Shown here one piece after another: positions 42,626 through 54,784 of a DNA stretch of 64,000 nt (within the stretch, counting starts at the first letter, position 1; every line of letters starts with the position of its first letter). Below the pieces are notes generated by a model. The model had not been told where the DNA came from, made no database searches, and was given only the letters and a program-made list of their open reading frames with translations. Source of the stretch: Pleurodeles waltl (Eukaryota; Chordata; Amphibia; Caudata; Salamandridae); the NCBI RefSeq assembly GCF_031143425.1, contig NC_090439.1, forward strand, positions 354,882,027 through 354,946,026, written 5' to 3'. Position numbers and translations under genes: made by a program.

Positions 42626-44138
42626 TAAGTATTTATGCAGCACACAAGCAGTAATAAAGTGGAGATATGCAATTTTAAAGGTTTAAGTAAAATGCAGAAA
42701 GGTACAAGAAGCAGAAAGCCCTAACTATGGGTTCCTGGTCGTGCTACAATGTATAAAGTCACAAGTTAAAGCCGACTGTGATGGAGTGCAGGCTGGATAC
42801 ATGGGCCAAGTTAGTCCCAGTGAAAAAGTTACCTTCTCAAAGTCCGGCGCTCAGCGTTAAAAACACCAGGATTTCACAGGAGGAGCTCAACTGATGGTAG
42901 CCAAGGGACTAGTGCCGGGGGAAGTGCCTCTTGGTGATCAGAAACACACTCCAGCAGAGCCCAGCAGGGTTCATGCAGGTCCTGTTGCAGGTCCTGGCAT
43001 GGCTAGTTGCAGCAGATTAGACAGGCAGTAGTACCGAGGGCTCTTGGGGCTTGTAGTATCTCTGTAGCTCAGAACAGGAGGTCAGCCAACTGACCATTGG
43101 AGTCAATCCGGTAGTCCTGGTTTTAAAGAGATTGTCCTCTCTCCTTCTAGCAGCAAGGCAAGCCTCTGGCAGCATGAAGTCCTCTGAAGAACAAGGCAGA
43201 CCAAAAGCAGCAGGGCACTCTTCTGAAGTACAAGACAGTTTTTCTGAAATCTTTCACAGGTGCAAGAGTGTACTCAAGAGTTGGTCTGAGAATCCAATAT
43301 TCATACCTGATCTCAGTGGGAGAAACATCTAGACTCACCCCCACATCTGGTTCTAGAATTTCCTTCCTTTCCCTGCCCAGGCACCAATGGCCCTGGGGTG
43401 ACAATAGACTTGTGCCAAGTTCTTTATGAGTGTGCTGCAAGCAACCTTTGAAATGTATATGGGGCAGAGAACAGCTCTGCCCCTCCCATCCTAGCAGGGT
43501 GACCCTCTCCCAGCTACACCCAGGTACTATTGATATTTGTCTGGGCCCAATATACATTCCTGATCCAGGCAGCTGGAAACTCCTAGAAGGCACCAGAAAA
43601 TTTAGAGCAGGGAGAAGGCAACTTTCTAAAAGTGCCATTTTCACAACTGTAATCTGAGATCCTACTTTACCATTAAAGAACATTTTAAATGACAATTCAT
43701 TTGAGTCCACACATGACATTTCTACCTGCTCCCAATCAAAGGTTACCACTTATTAAATGAGATAAAGTAACACAATGTTATCCTATGGGAAAAGTAGGCC
43801 TTACAGTAGTGAAAAACACATGTAGGAGTTTTTCACTACTACAACATGTAAACCTCAAAAACATACTACCTTTTAAATTCAATGCACCCTGCACTATGGG
43901 CTGTTTCAGCTGTCCTCAGGGGTGGATTATATGTACTATAAAGGAAGCTTTAGGTCTGGCAAAAGGTTGATTTGGCAGTTTAAAACTGCACTACAGGCGG
44001 CAGTGGCAGGCCTGAGACATGTTTTAAAAGGATACTTTTAGTGGGTGGCACAAAAAGTGCTGCTGCCCACTATTAACATTTAATTTAGAGACCCTGAGTA
44101 CCTGTGGTACAATATAAGAGGGACATGTATTTTCTAGA
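42626..44138. repeat. R3 repeat copy B, right part
   Basis: Resumes with GTATTTATGCAGCACAC after the TAA duplication, as in copy A at 16150. It follows copy A through the 'CTTTCTAAAAGTG' and 'AATGTTATCCTATGGGA' blocks and goes on to match 28670-29080. Small open frames (for example 43749-43147 minus) have no recognised domain and no counterpart in the other copy. Confidence 0.55.
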
Positions 44139-44587
44139 GCCCTTTATCGCCCCCCTAACACCACCATGTGTGTGCTGTATTTAATATATATACGGCGCAC
44201 AATGGCAATAGTCATGGAACTAGCATCATCATTTTTTAGGCTAGTTCGCCGCTTCTCAGGATTAGCATCAAAAATGTTGACGCTAATTTTGCAAAGCAGC
44301 CCATTGAAACCAATGTGAGCCCCCTTTTACTGCCTGCTTAGAGCAGGCACTAAAAATACTGGAAAAAATGACATAAAGAAATCTCTTAGATTGCTTTGCC
44401 CCATTTTTTTGGCCCCCCCAATGCCGGAACGCCCCACCTGCATACATTATACCTGGAGCAGGCATAATGTGGCACAAGGAGTTACAAAGTGGTGCAATAC
44501 AAGCATTGCGCCACTTTGTAAATATGGTGCAGCGTTTTTGGCCATCTAATGCCACATTAGCATAAAAAAAGGACGCTAATGTGGGCC
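44139..44587. mobile_element. MITE M2, truncated copy
   Basis: Matches 60172-60640: 'CCCTTTATCGCCCCCCTAAC', 'TTTACTGC.TGCTTAGAGCA' and 'AAGCATTGCGCCACTTTGTA'. It lacks the left end and about 30 bases near the right end. The flanking L1 sequence to the right is the same as for the 60-kb copy. Confidence 0.7.
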
Positions 44588-46276
44588 TATGTGTCTAATC
44601 CCACTCTGGTATCAGCAACTCTTCCTCAAAGTCTATAAATATATTGGTATGGTTCTTCTTGAGGCTTTTATCTTGGCTCTAGCATATCCTCTGTGCACTG
44701 CATTGAAGGCTTCCCAGAGTACTATTTTGGATTCTACTGATGTTATATTCATTTTGAAGTAATAATTGGTGGTCTCTGAGAGATGTTCTGGCACTGCACT
44801 ATTTCACGAGACCTGTGCCTTAGGTTTCTGCCTTCCTAATGACCTAGTTTGTATGACTCATCTGCTGGTGATCTGAGGTGTGACCAGACATGCTCCTTGA
44901 AGCATGGTAGTGTTTATAAACATACCCTGGTCCTTCTTCAGAGTGAAAATGTGATCAAGGAGTGAGAGGGAGCCATGCATCCCTGAACTGAAAGGGAACT
45001 GCTCAGCATTTCTATGTATAACCCTCAATAGTTCTGGCCAGTCATATGAGTCAACAAATCTCCAGAGTTGCCTTGTCCCTCTGTGTCATGCCTGTGGTAT
45101 AGGAGTCAGATGCCGCATCCATCGAGAGGTTGAATTTTCCACTCACCATCAGAAACTTCACAGGACACTGAAGGAGAGTAGCCCCCAATCTCTTGATTGT
45201 AGATTTTCAGAGTACCTGGGTCTGTAGACCATCATGAATGTCACTGTTTCCATTTAAAATTCTCATGTTACTTCTGCGTAGAATCCCTGTTCACTGATCC
45301 AGGTTTTCTGCTGAACCAAAGGTGTTTTTGTATGGGTTAGTAGTATACCCATGCACCTCAAACCAAATGTCAGCAACCTATATTTGATCTTCATCAGGAT
45401 GGCATGTGTTGCCTCTTAAATGGGTTTGTTGTAGCATTAATATGTTCATGTTTTGCCATTTTAACGATTTTCAGGCTAATTCCCATCTTGATCTTGTTTC
45501 CTAGCCTAGCCCATTAACAAGATCATTTTAAGACTGCTGTTCCTAATCATCCTGTTCTTGATGTGATTTTTGAGGCGTGTTCAATCCCTAGGAACATAAA
45601 TGTTGTATCTGTTGTATCTCTGCTACTAATTTTAGTAAATACCCCTTCCGCCCTACTTCCTCTTGTGATGAGTGCATGATGTCTGTCACCCCAGTCCACA
45701 ATCATGAAAGGTGTAGTAATTAACTCCCTAAATTTAACTTATAGGTGACATGATCTGTCTGATTAGTGTGCCAGGATCATATCTATTCTTTCCTGTCCCC
45801 ACCCACTGTATTTTAATATTATGTAGGCATTTGCACCATATTCTGGTTGCTTAGGCAGATGTCCCAGTGATCTTACATTCTGTTTGTTGCTTTATTTCAG
45901 TGATCTTATCCAAAGTCCTTCTACTGTGGAACCATTCCTTCACTCCATGGTCTCTTCTCCTTCTTCAAAACCTCCTCCCTCTGTTTCTCTGCTGTATCGC
46001 TCACCACAGGCTCATGGTCCATCTTCTCTGAAGCCAGATGTATGCCTTTCTTCGCACTGAATCATGCTGGGAATAGCGTAATGCGTGATTTCCTGCTTCT
46101 CTGTTACAGCCTCTAAGTGACATCTTTGGTTTTGCACTGTTCTTGTGAAATCAGAAAAGACAGGGTGGTGCCCTGCTATCTTGTTCTTGCCAGATTGAGA
46201 TCTCTTCCTGAAATTCAGGAGGCATGCATTGATTCTGCATGGGATGCTACAGGTAGGAGCTTAAGTACAGAAGCTT
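44588..46276 (-). pseudogene. L1-clade LINE, antisense, copy R1 (ORF1 end to ORF2)
   Basis: Nearly identical to 60641-62232. Minus-strand pieces include an ORF1 C-terminal region (46100-45950), endonuclease with a SGKFN motif near 45130-45150 in place of GGDFN, and a SKIVLWEAFNAVHRGYAR block near 44735-44690 that matches the L1 linker after the endonuclease. Many stops. It ends about 25 bases before the retroviral LTR. Confidence 0.7.
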
Positions 46277-46301
46277 TTCGTGAGAACCGACTGCAAGGAT
46301 A

Positions 46302-48256
46302 TGAAGTTCCCACTAGTGTAAGATTTTATGTGTAATGTGTGTGAGACATACTTTCTCAGGACGAAAACAAAGGAGATACTGACTGGAACTGAAGAAGCAA
46401 CAATATTGTTACCTGACAAGCCAGATGATGAGAACTTCGTAAAGTGGACCAATCAACTGCATGTGAATAGTGAAATATTAGAATTCATAGATTTGGTATA
46501 GAAATATTATTGAGTAAAATATGAACATACGATTAACTGACCAATAGGGAATTAGGGGATAGTTTAGGTGACTTTGATAAAACAACGCAACTGAGGAGAA
46601 TTATACAGAAAGACTTGAGAAGAGAGATTTTACAGAGACTTGAGACTTGAGAGAAGATCTCTAGGAGAGATTCGAGATTTATTCCTATATTGGGCTCATA
46701 TTCTCTGACTGAGAGCCTGATGCTTTGCTGGTCAACTGATGACCTGAGGACGAAGACTGATTCTGCTTTGCTGACCCATACCGAGGCTAGGTATATATTG
46801 AAATGTGATTGTTATGCATATTATGCCTTTTCTTTCTAGGTACCAAGGGGCATATTTATACTCCGTTTGCGGCGAATTAGCGTCGTTTTTTCCGACGCAA
46901 AACTAACTCCATATTTATACTTTGGCGTTAGACGCGTCTAGCGCCAAAGTTCATGGAGTTAGCGTCATTTTTTTGCGTGAACACCTTCCTTGCGTTAATG
47001 ATATGCAAGGTAGGCGTTCCCGTCTTAAAAAATGACTCAGATGCTATTGCGTCGGATTTATACTTCCGGGCAAAAATGACGGCTGGGAGTGGGCGGGTCT
47101 AAAAAACCCGCATTTGCGCCGGATTTTAGCGCCTGGGTCAGGGCTGGCGTTAAGGGACCTGTGGGCTCAGAATGAGCCCAGAGGTGCCCTCCCCTGCCCC
47201 CAGGGACACCCCCTGCCACCCTTGCCCACCCCAGGAGGACACCCAAGGCTGGAGGGACCCACCCCATGGACATTAAGGTAAGTCCAGGTAGGTATTTTTT
47301 TTTGTGGCATAGGGGGGCCTGATTTGTGGCCCCCTACATGCCACTATGCCCAATGACCATGCCCAGGGGACAGAAGTCCCCTGGGCATGGCCATTGGTCA
47401 AGGGGGCATGACTCCTGTCTTTGCTAAGACAGGAGTCATTTCAATGGGGGATGGGCGTAGGAAAAAAATGGCGCAAATCGGGTTGTGGCGATTTTTTTGC
47501 CTCAGCCTGACTTGCACCATTTGTGGACGCCCATACGCCATTTTCCCCCTACGCCGGCGCTGCCTGGTGTATGTAGTTTTTTTTAACGCACACCAGACGG
47601 CGCCGGCGGCTAACGCCGGCTAACGTCATTCAATAAATACGGCGCCCGCATGGCGCTTCAGAATGGCGTTAGCCGGCGCTAATTTTTTTTACGCAAAACT
47701 GCGTTGGTGCAGTTTTGCGTCAAAAAGTATAAATATGGGCCCAACTGCGCTATTTTTGTTAGAACCATAGTTAGATGTTTTTCTAAATTTGTGTTTCTAA
47801 GATTGTTTTGCATTATGCCCAACATGCTGATGCTGATCTGATGTTAGTTAAGGGCCCTCACAAAATGACTGACAAATACAGGAACTAATGATTGATGAAT
47901 TACCTTGCCGAATTCCATGTATGCTGTATATATCTGTCACAGCTGACTCTGCTATTGATTTGCACTGTAACTCTAGAATGTGTCGTGATTAGAGCTTTGA
48001 TTAGATTGCGTTTCTTCCGCCACTTCGGACAACCAGTGCTGTTTTTGTATGTGTTTCATTTCATTGTGAGATTAATCTACATGACCTTAGCATTGTTAAT
48101 ATAGGGAAATAATTTTACTAATTCTTGATTATTGTGTATTGATTATTGATTATGTACTGGAGCTATGGTAAGAACTTCTTAATTGCGAGTCAAAAGGTTC
48201 ATCAACCTATTCGTGTCTCTGTGTAAGTTTACTTTTTAAGGTCTGACGCGCTAACA
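46302..48256 (+). repeat. 5' LTR of the endogenous retrovirus (interrupted by a MITE)
   Basis: Aligns with 58824-59940 from TGAAGTTCCC to GACGCGCTAACA. Removing the 895-bp MITE leaves about 1.06 kb. The 3' LTR has an additional roughly 70-base stretch near its end. The 5' boundary could be three bases later (TGTTCCC in the 3' copy). Confidence 0.85.
46847..47741. mobile_element. 0.9-kb Harbinger-type MITE (family M1) inside the 5' LTR
   Basis: Left end GGGGCATATTTATACT, right end reverse-complemented GGCCCATATTTATACT, with direct repeat CAA (46844-46846, 47742-47744). The 3' LTR at 59351-59360 has the undisturbed sequence GGTACCAACT, so this is a dated insertion later than the retrovirus. 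Very similar to 18004-18913. Confidence 0.88.
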
Positions 48257-48260
48257 GTTA

Positions 48261-48278
48261 TGGTAGCAGAGGATGGTT
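48261..48278 (+). other. Primer-binding site for initiator Met tRNA
   Basis: TGGTAGCAGAGGATGGTT is the exact complement of the 3' end of vertebrate initiator methionine tRNA, including CCA. It lies four bases after the LTR. Confidence 0.8.
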
Positions 48279-49411
48279 AGTCTCCTTGAGAGCTTGCCAT
48301 AAGTGTGCGGTACAGAGTAATAACAGAGATGGTAAGAGGCCGATGGTTCGTCTCCTTAGGAGCATACCATAGACGTGCAATGTACAGTGACAGGTGTTCC
48401 CAGAGTTGGTAGCAGTTTGAAGCTGGCCATTTTGAGAGTTCATTATTAGTGAAATTTGGGTTTTGTTTTTCAAATGATAAGTGGATAGATAATGATGTCC
48501 CCTTAAATCCATAAATAACTTTCCCAGATCCTGGATCCTGCTAGTGGTTGTTGAGGATGTTCTGGGCGTTCTAGTGATAGAGTGAGTGAAATAGGTTGCG
48601 CTTACACATCTTATGCATATTGCAGATGAATTGTGAGGTTTGTGAAGGTTTTAGGGAGTTTGCGTACTCCAAATGAAGTTTTAAGTAGGAGAATGTGTAC
48701 TCTGCGGTGTGAGAGTAGGGAAGTCGTCGAACTTCATATGTATGTGGCGCTTTGTGCTCAAAAATTGTCCACATGGTTGTTGATGTACGGACCCTGCATG
48801 GTCTAAGACTCCGGAGTATATTGAAAAGTGTATGCGACACTTGGGTATATGTTGTAATTTGTCTGGTTTAGTAGGTTGATCGAGCGTGGTCAACAAGTAG
48901 GTGTGTGTGTTAAAGTGGGCGAGAGGAAATTTCGACTGAGATTTGGCGAGTCCTATGTGCAGCAGGACAGACCCATTGATCAGCTGAGAGTAAAATTTGG
49001 GGGTCAAATTTTGCTTGCGAATCTGTAAGACCGAGAAAGAGGAATAGCTGCATGCACGAACAGAGCCATCAGTGAAAATCCGTAAGGTTTCTGAAGTAAT
49101 TGTGTCACCTTTCCTGTAGTAAATCAGCAGATTTGTTTTGGGCTTTTGGTTTTTGATTAGTGCTCGCAATATTTTGCATTAGTTTTGTGTGAATTGAAGT
49201 ATTGGAGGACGAGCTTCAAGACTTTGTCAGCCTCAGTACATGTGAGTGTGACGTCTTTGGAGCTGTGCTGGGATAGGTCAGTTAGTGAGAAGGGTCGCAC
49301 ACGGATTGGCAGCTGTCCGTGAGAGGTAATTGGTTGAGAACGTAGGTGAAATGAATCTTGGGATTAAAATTCATTTCCTGATTTGATTTTGAATAAACAA
49401 AAATAGAAAAG
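48279..49411 (+). other. Retroviral leader
   Basis: No coding frame on the plus strand. A partial repeat of 'TGGTTAGTCTCCTTGAGAGC' (48275) and 'TGGTTCGTCTCCTTAGGAGC' (48344) lies at its start, both with small inverted arms. These could belong to the packaging region. A possible splice donor (GGTAAGAG) lies near 48331. Confidence 0.4.
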
Positions 49412-52257
49412 GTGACGTTTTTCAAAGCATTGAGAAGTGCCCTAAGGGGAGATACGTATATTACAGTGAGTGTAGGAGAGCCTACACCGCCGGAAGGTAC
49501 ACCGGCTTACATTGTGATAGAAGAGAGAGAGGTGAAAAATGGGAATTTAGCGTTTCCTATAAATGGGACATGCAATTTGAGGATCCTGGAGCAATTGCTG
49601 ATGGCGCTATATGAATTGAAACCCATTCCGAGATCAGCACAGTTTGAGGCATTATCAGTTTGGGAGCTGGTAGCTAGACAGCAACAGCAATTGAAATTTC
49701 AGGGAAGGATGAGAAAGGCAGAAAAGTCTTTAGCGGAGGCTAAATGGGATTGGGAGCAGAATGTATGGAGATCAGAGACTCTGCAGAGAGTTAAGTTGTT
49801 TCCAGCGAGTACACAGGAGGATGAGAAGGAAGGAAGGAAGGAAGGAAAGCGACTAGAAAGACGAATAGAAGTCCACCTGAAAGTAAGGGAGCTAGAAAGT
49901 CTTGAACAGTAGAGGAGGAATCAGATAATGATGAGTTCCTTACACAGTTATTGAGAGATCGACCACCACCATATTCAATACGCAAGAGTGGTCCAAGTAC
50001 TAGTGCTGATCTGACAGCCCGACACAGGTGACTGGGACAGGGAGTCCGGTGCAGGTTAATGCTAACCTGACACAGAATGCGGTGCAAAGTAGTTCTAATG
50101 TGCCAACTACTCCTGTAGTGTAGACACAGGTGCAGCCACCACAGATACAGAGAATGTATTCTGATGCCCATTTTAGAGACAACTTTGAATTTAGTGGTGC
50201 CCACAGAGCAGGTGGTACCAAGACCAATACTGGCTCAGACTGAGCTGACTTTGATTCTGTTGCCCCAAGTGCAGCCCCAGGTCATGGGGAGATATACGCC
50301 AGTGACAGGGACCCAGTCAGAATTGACTCCGATGATGAATCAGAATATGGGAGTTACTCTCCCACAGAGTGTAGGTGCCAGAGCAGCCCCGGATGCTATA
50401 TCGCTACTGATTACTGTTGGTCCAATGGTACCATTATTTGCACTAAAGAAATCAATCGTGAGTGAACAGGGAGCAATGGCCCAGAACCTAATGAGGGGAG
50501 GACATTATGAACAAGTTCAGGTAGTCTCTCCCATGGGTCAGACTTTTGACAGATCAAGATCATAGTTAGATTTTAGTTCAATTGTTGCACTTCCAGAAGG
50601 ACTGACAGCTCAGCAGTTAACTGAATGGTTAGACAAACTGAATACCCCACAGAATTCCCCTAAAGGAGAGTAGTATTTGAATTGTGTCAGACTAGGCATG
50701 GAAGCGGGTGAACTCATTGAGGAAACAATGGGGGTGAATAGGTTGGAATGATACACAGAGGCAGAAGTGAGATATTTGTGCCCAAAGATTACAAGAGAGG
50801 TGAGCAGAGTGCATCAGAGATTAGCAGACTTGGCAGAGAAGTACGGCATAGAAATTCAGAAAACAAAGCATTTGAAGAGGAGTTGCAGATTAGACTTCAA
50901 GGCAAGAGATTTTGAACACATGAGGTCAGCAGGAAAGAAGGCACACCTTAAAGAATTACTGCAGAGTGCTCAGACTTAGGGAGCATTAGACAAATGGGAA
51001 GACAGATGGGTAAAGAAAAAAGACAAATGGAAAAGGGATTCATTGGAGCTCATTGAGAATGAGCAGCTCGATAAAGATCCAGTAAGGATTTTACAAATGA
51101 GGGAGATTCCAGGGGGTAATTTTGTTCACGTCCCTTGGAGAGAAAGTGACATTCTATCATTTACAAATGATTATCCAAAATTGAGAAAAAAGCCCATAGA
51201 GTGGTATTAGCATACAGACAGGTTTGTAAAACTTGGGAAGTGTTTGTGGGAGGACTTGAACACCTTACTAGAGATAGTGGTTCCAGCTGACCTGTGGGTC
51301 GAGTGTAAGAGGAGTGTAGACTGGCCAGCAAGTGAACTTGAAAGAGACAAGAATACAGGTGCTCCATCTCCTGAGGTAATTAAGTATTACTGTAAGGTGA
51401 TTGAGTTTCTGAAATCGAGAATTTCTTCCAAAAATATTGACTGGCAGAGGATTGACAGGACAGCTCAGGAAGCAAAGGAGTCAATACATGCGTACTATGA
51501 GAGATTGTTGCAGGCATTCAAGCAATATAGTGCTATAGAAACAATTGAGTTGAAAGACATGCTACATTTTGTGTTCAGATTTGTGGAAGGATTAAGACGA
51601 GAAATTGGCCTGATGATTAAGAGTCATTTGATTTGCTGGCAAGCGAAGCCAATTGATGAGGTGTTGCAGTATGTGAAATACTGTAGTGATGAGATTCATT
51701 TGAAGCAGAAAAAGTTAAAAGAGAAAGCAATGGTGATGCAGATTAAAGCAGCTCAAACAGGAGTGGAAGGGAATGTTTCAGAATGGATGCCACAGCAGCA
51801 GGGAAATATGATGTTTCAGCCTCAGATGAGAGGTAGAGGTCGTGGAGGTAATATGAATCGTGGTCCACATTTGAATACTGTAGTGGTTCGGAAGGATGTG
51901 CAGGGAATGAAGACGCTATTGCTGTGTCACATTTGTAGAGCTGTGGGACATTGGAAGCAGGAGTGTCCGAAGACGGTGCAGGAAGGTGTTGTTCAGCAGA
52001 GTAATGACATCAGTTCATTCCAGAATGTGAGAGGACTGAGACTAAGGGTTCCTAATCCAAATTTGAAGAAAAATGTGAATCAAATGCAAAGTTTTCAGCC
52101 CATGCAACAGGTGCAAATGCCCCGTGCACAAGTGTAACAGTTACAGCCGATGCAGCAGCAGTTTCCCATGATACCTAGACAGCAAATGCAAATACCTCAA
52201 GCTCCGATGGAGCAGCAACAGATGATGCTTTCTCAACAGGTCAATGGTCAGAGATAA
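49412..52257 (+). pseudogene. gag: Retroviral gag
   Basis: The first frame (49412-49912; the initiator appears as GTG, so the original start may be altered) encodes a matrix-like region with LRILEQLLMALYELKPIP and a Lys/Glu-rich coiled stretch. 49913-51240 is a Pro/Gln-rich and capsid region broken by stops and frame changes. 51244-52137 encodes the capsid end and nucleocapsid: VIEFLKSRI...W, LLQAFKQYS, then one canonical knuckle CHICRAVGHWKQEC (C228, C231, H236, C241) after an Arg/Gly-rich stretch. An in-frame TAA at 52135 is followed by a Gln/Met-rich tail to another TAA at 52255. Gag proteins would form the particle core. Inactive copy. Confidence 0.75.
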
Positions 52258-54528
52258 AACAGAAATAGCAACACAGTGCACCAATTCCCGTTACACAGTG
52301 AGGATGGAATAAATTGTGAATGGACAAGTGACAGTTCAGATGAGGAGCCATGTGTGCTTGCGACTTATTTAGAAGTAGACCAGAGAGGACCCGATGTGAG
52401 AGGAAAGGTTTTATACTTGGTGGACACGGGAGCTTCACGCTGTACAGTGAGAAGTGCAGAGGTTCAGAATTTGCCCCTTTCAGGTAGAACAGTTCAGGTC
52501 GTGGGAGTAGCAAACCAATACTTGACAAACCTGATTACAGACTTGGTTCAGGTCGAGATTGGCAATTTCCAGGGACTGCATAAATTTGTGGTCTGCGATT
52601 CAAATCTGGTATCCCTACTGGGAAGAGACTTACTGTGTAAGACAAAATGTTCCATTACTTGTTCAAATGACGGAATCGAGATTCAGATGAATAGTGATGA
52701 TGAGGAAGACCAAGCCCCAGAAATAGAGTATGAAAATACAAATGAGGAGTACTCTTTGATTGAGGTTTTCCCAATGTTCACAGGGAAAGAGCTCCATCTT
52801 GATTTGCAGGTAACAGTGCAAGAGAACATGTGGGATTTGACAGGAAAGGAAGTAGGATTGATTACGAGAGTGGAACCAGTCAAAGTTACCCTAAAAACAG
52901 TTTTCCCTGAACTTCCACAGTACAACATGCCACAAGATGTCCTGAATAAAGTGGCTCAGATAATTGCAGATTTTGTGAAGCAGGGAGTTCTGAAAGAAGT
53001 GTTGAGCAGTCCATGTAACTAACCGATAATGGGTTTGAAAAAGCCCTGTGGGGAGATTCGGATTGTTCAGGATTTGAGAAAAATAAATGAGATTGTGGTC
53101 CAATGTGACTAATACAGCTGTGATAATGTTTCAGATTCCATGTGATGCAGAGTGGTTCATTGATTTGTCACAAGCGTCCTTTTCCGTGCCTCTTCATGAG
53201 GACAGCCAATTTCTCTTTTGTTTCAAATTCCTGGATCGAGTCTATTGCTGGTGTAGAATTCTGCAAGGGTATACGGAGTCACCTTCCATATTTAATCAGA
53301 TCCGGAAGAAGAATTTAGAGTAATTGGAATTGCCTTTCCAATCGACTTTGGTGAAGTACATTGATGACTTGCTGATTGCGTTCAAGACAAGGGACAGGTG
53401 CAATTATGATACAATTGCCCTGTTGAACCATTTGGGAAAGAATGGTCATAACGTGTCTCCACTGAAACTGCAGTACTGTCAGAAGTTAGTGAAATATTTG
53501 GGTCACCAAATTGAGAAAGGGTCGAGAAAGATATCCAGAGAAAGGATTACAACGATATTGCGGATAAGTCCCCCAACCACACAGAGAGATGTCAGGATGT
53601 TTCTAGGAATGGTGGGTTAAAGTCGCCAATGGATCCCAAATATTTCAGTCATTTCAAAACCATTGCAGAAGCTGACTCATAAGGAAGTCACTGATCCTAT
53701 AGTGCTAGACTAGGATGAGATGAAAGCTTTCGCTGAGTTGAGAGAGAGTTTGTGCAGGGCTCCAGCGTTGGGTATGACTACACAAAGCCTTTCACATTGC
53801 TTTGTCATGAGCGTGATGCATGTTCATTGTCTATTTTGACGCAAGTCCATGGAGGCGCACATCGCCCAGTAGCATATGTTTCAGCTACTTTGGACCCAGT
53901 TGCAGCAGCCTTACCAGGTTGTTTGCGTGCAGTTGCCGCAGTTGGTCAAAGTCTTTCACAGTGTGAAGGCGTGGTGATGGGATATCCCCTGACTGTAATG
54001 GTGCCTCACTCTATTGAGATTTTACTGACAAGGACGAAAACACAATACTTGACTGGTGCAAGGTTGACTAGACATGAAATGAGCATTTTGGGGTCACGAA
54101 CGTGACAATGAAAAAAGATGTACAGTGCTGAACCCGGCAACCTCACTCCCGAGTGAAAATGTTGAAATTGAAAAAGAGGAAGATTTTGAACATGATTGTC
54201 TTGAAGTAACTGAGATGTGCATGAAACTGATACCTGACATTAGAGATACCAGATTGGAAGAAAATGACCAAATAATTTTTTTGATGGTTCTTGTCTGAGA
54301 GACAATACGGGGACACTGAGAGTAGGATATGATGTGTGCACAATTACAGGTACCTTGGAAGCTTCCTGGCTTCAAGGAGTGTATTCTGCCCAGGTAGCGG
54401 AATTGGTTGCCCTTACTAGAGCATGCCATGTTTTCGCTCAGCTGAGAGTTACTATCGATACAGACAGCCAATATGGATTTGGAATAGTTCATGATTTTGT
54501 CAATTGTGGTCGCAAAGAGGTTTCTTGA
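52258..54528 (+). pseudogene. pol: Retroviral pol: protease, RT, RNase H (broken)
   Basis: The frame at 52276-53022 is in the same frame as gag. It contains LYLVDTGASRCTV (DTGAS, residues 50-54) and LLGRDLL, the two halves of retroviral protease, and the start of RT (VKQGVLKEV). The frame continues past a stop at 53020 with IRIVQDLRKINEIV, a conserved RT block. After frame changes, 53324-53620 has VKYIDDLLIAF, the catalytic box in the form YIDD, and LVKYLGHQI. 53752-54105 is the RT-RNase H connection (HRPVAYVSATLDPVAAALPG). 54334-54528 is RNase H, with TIDTDSQYGFGI. At least five breaks are visible. Confidence 0.78.
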
Positions 54529-54784
54529 CCTCTTCTGGTTCACCAGTGAGAAATGATGAGCGAATCAAAGAGCTATTATATGCAATACAATTGCCTGAAA
54601 AGATTGCAGTGGGAAAATGCAGTGCACATATGAAGTTGCAGACTATGTATCATTGGGAAATGGATATGCGGATCAAGTCACAAGGTTTTGCACATTGAAC
54701 TGTATATCGTTCAAAAACAAGTGGGAACTGTTACCTAAAGAAGTCGCAACCTCTACAGGTTATGCATAAAAGGTAATTGACACT

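Noticed and set aside
43147..43749. 200-codon minus frame as a gene
   Set aside because: Within the R3 repeat, no domain, not conserved in copy A.
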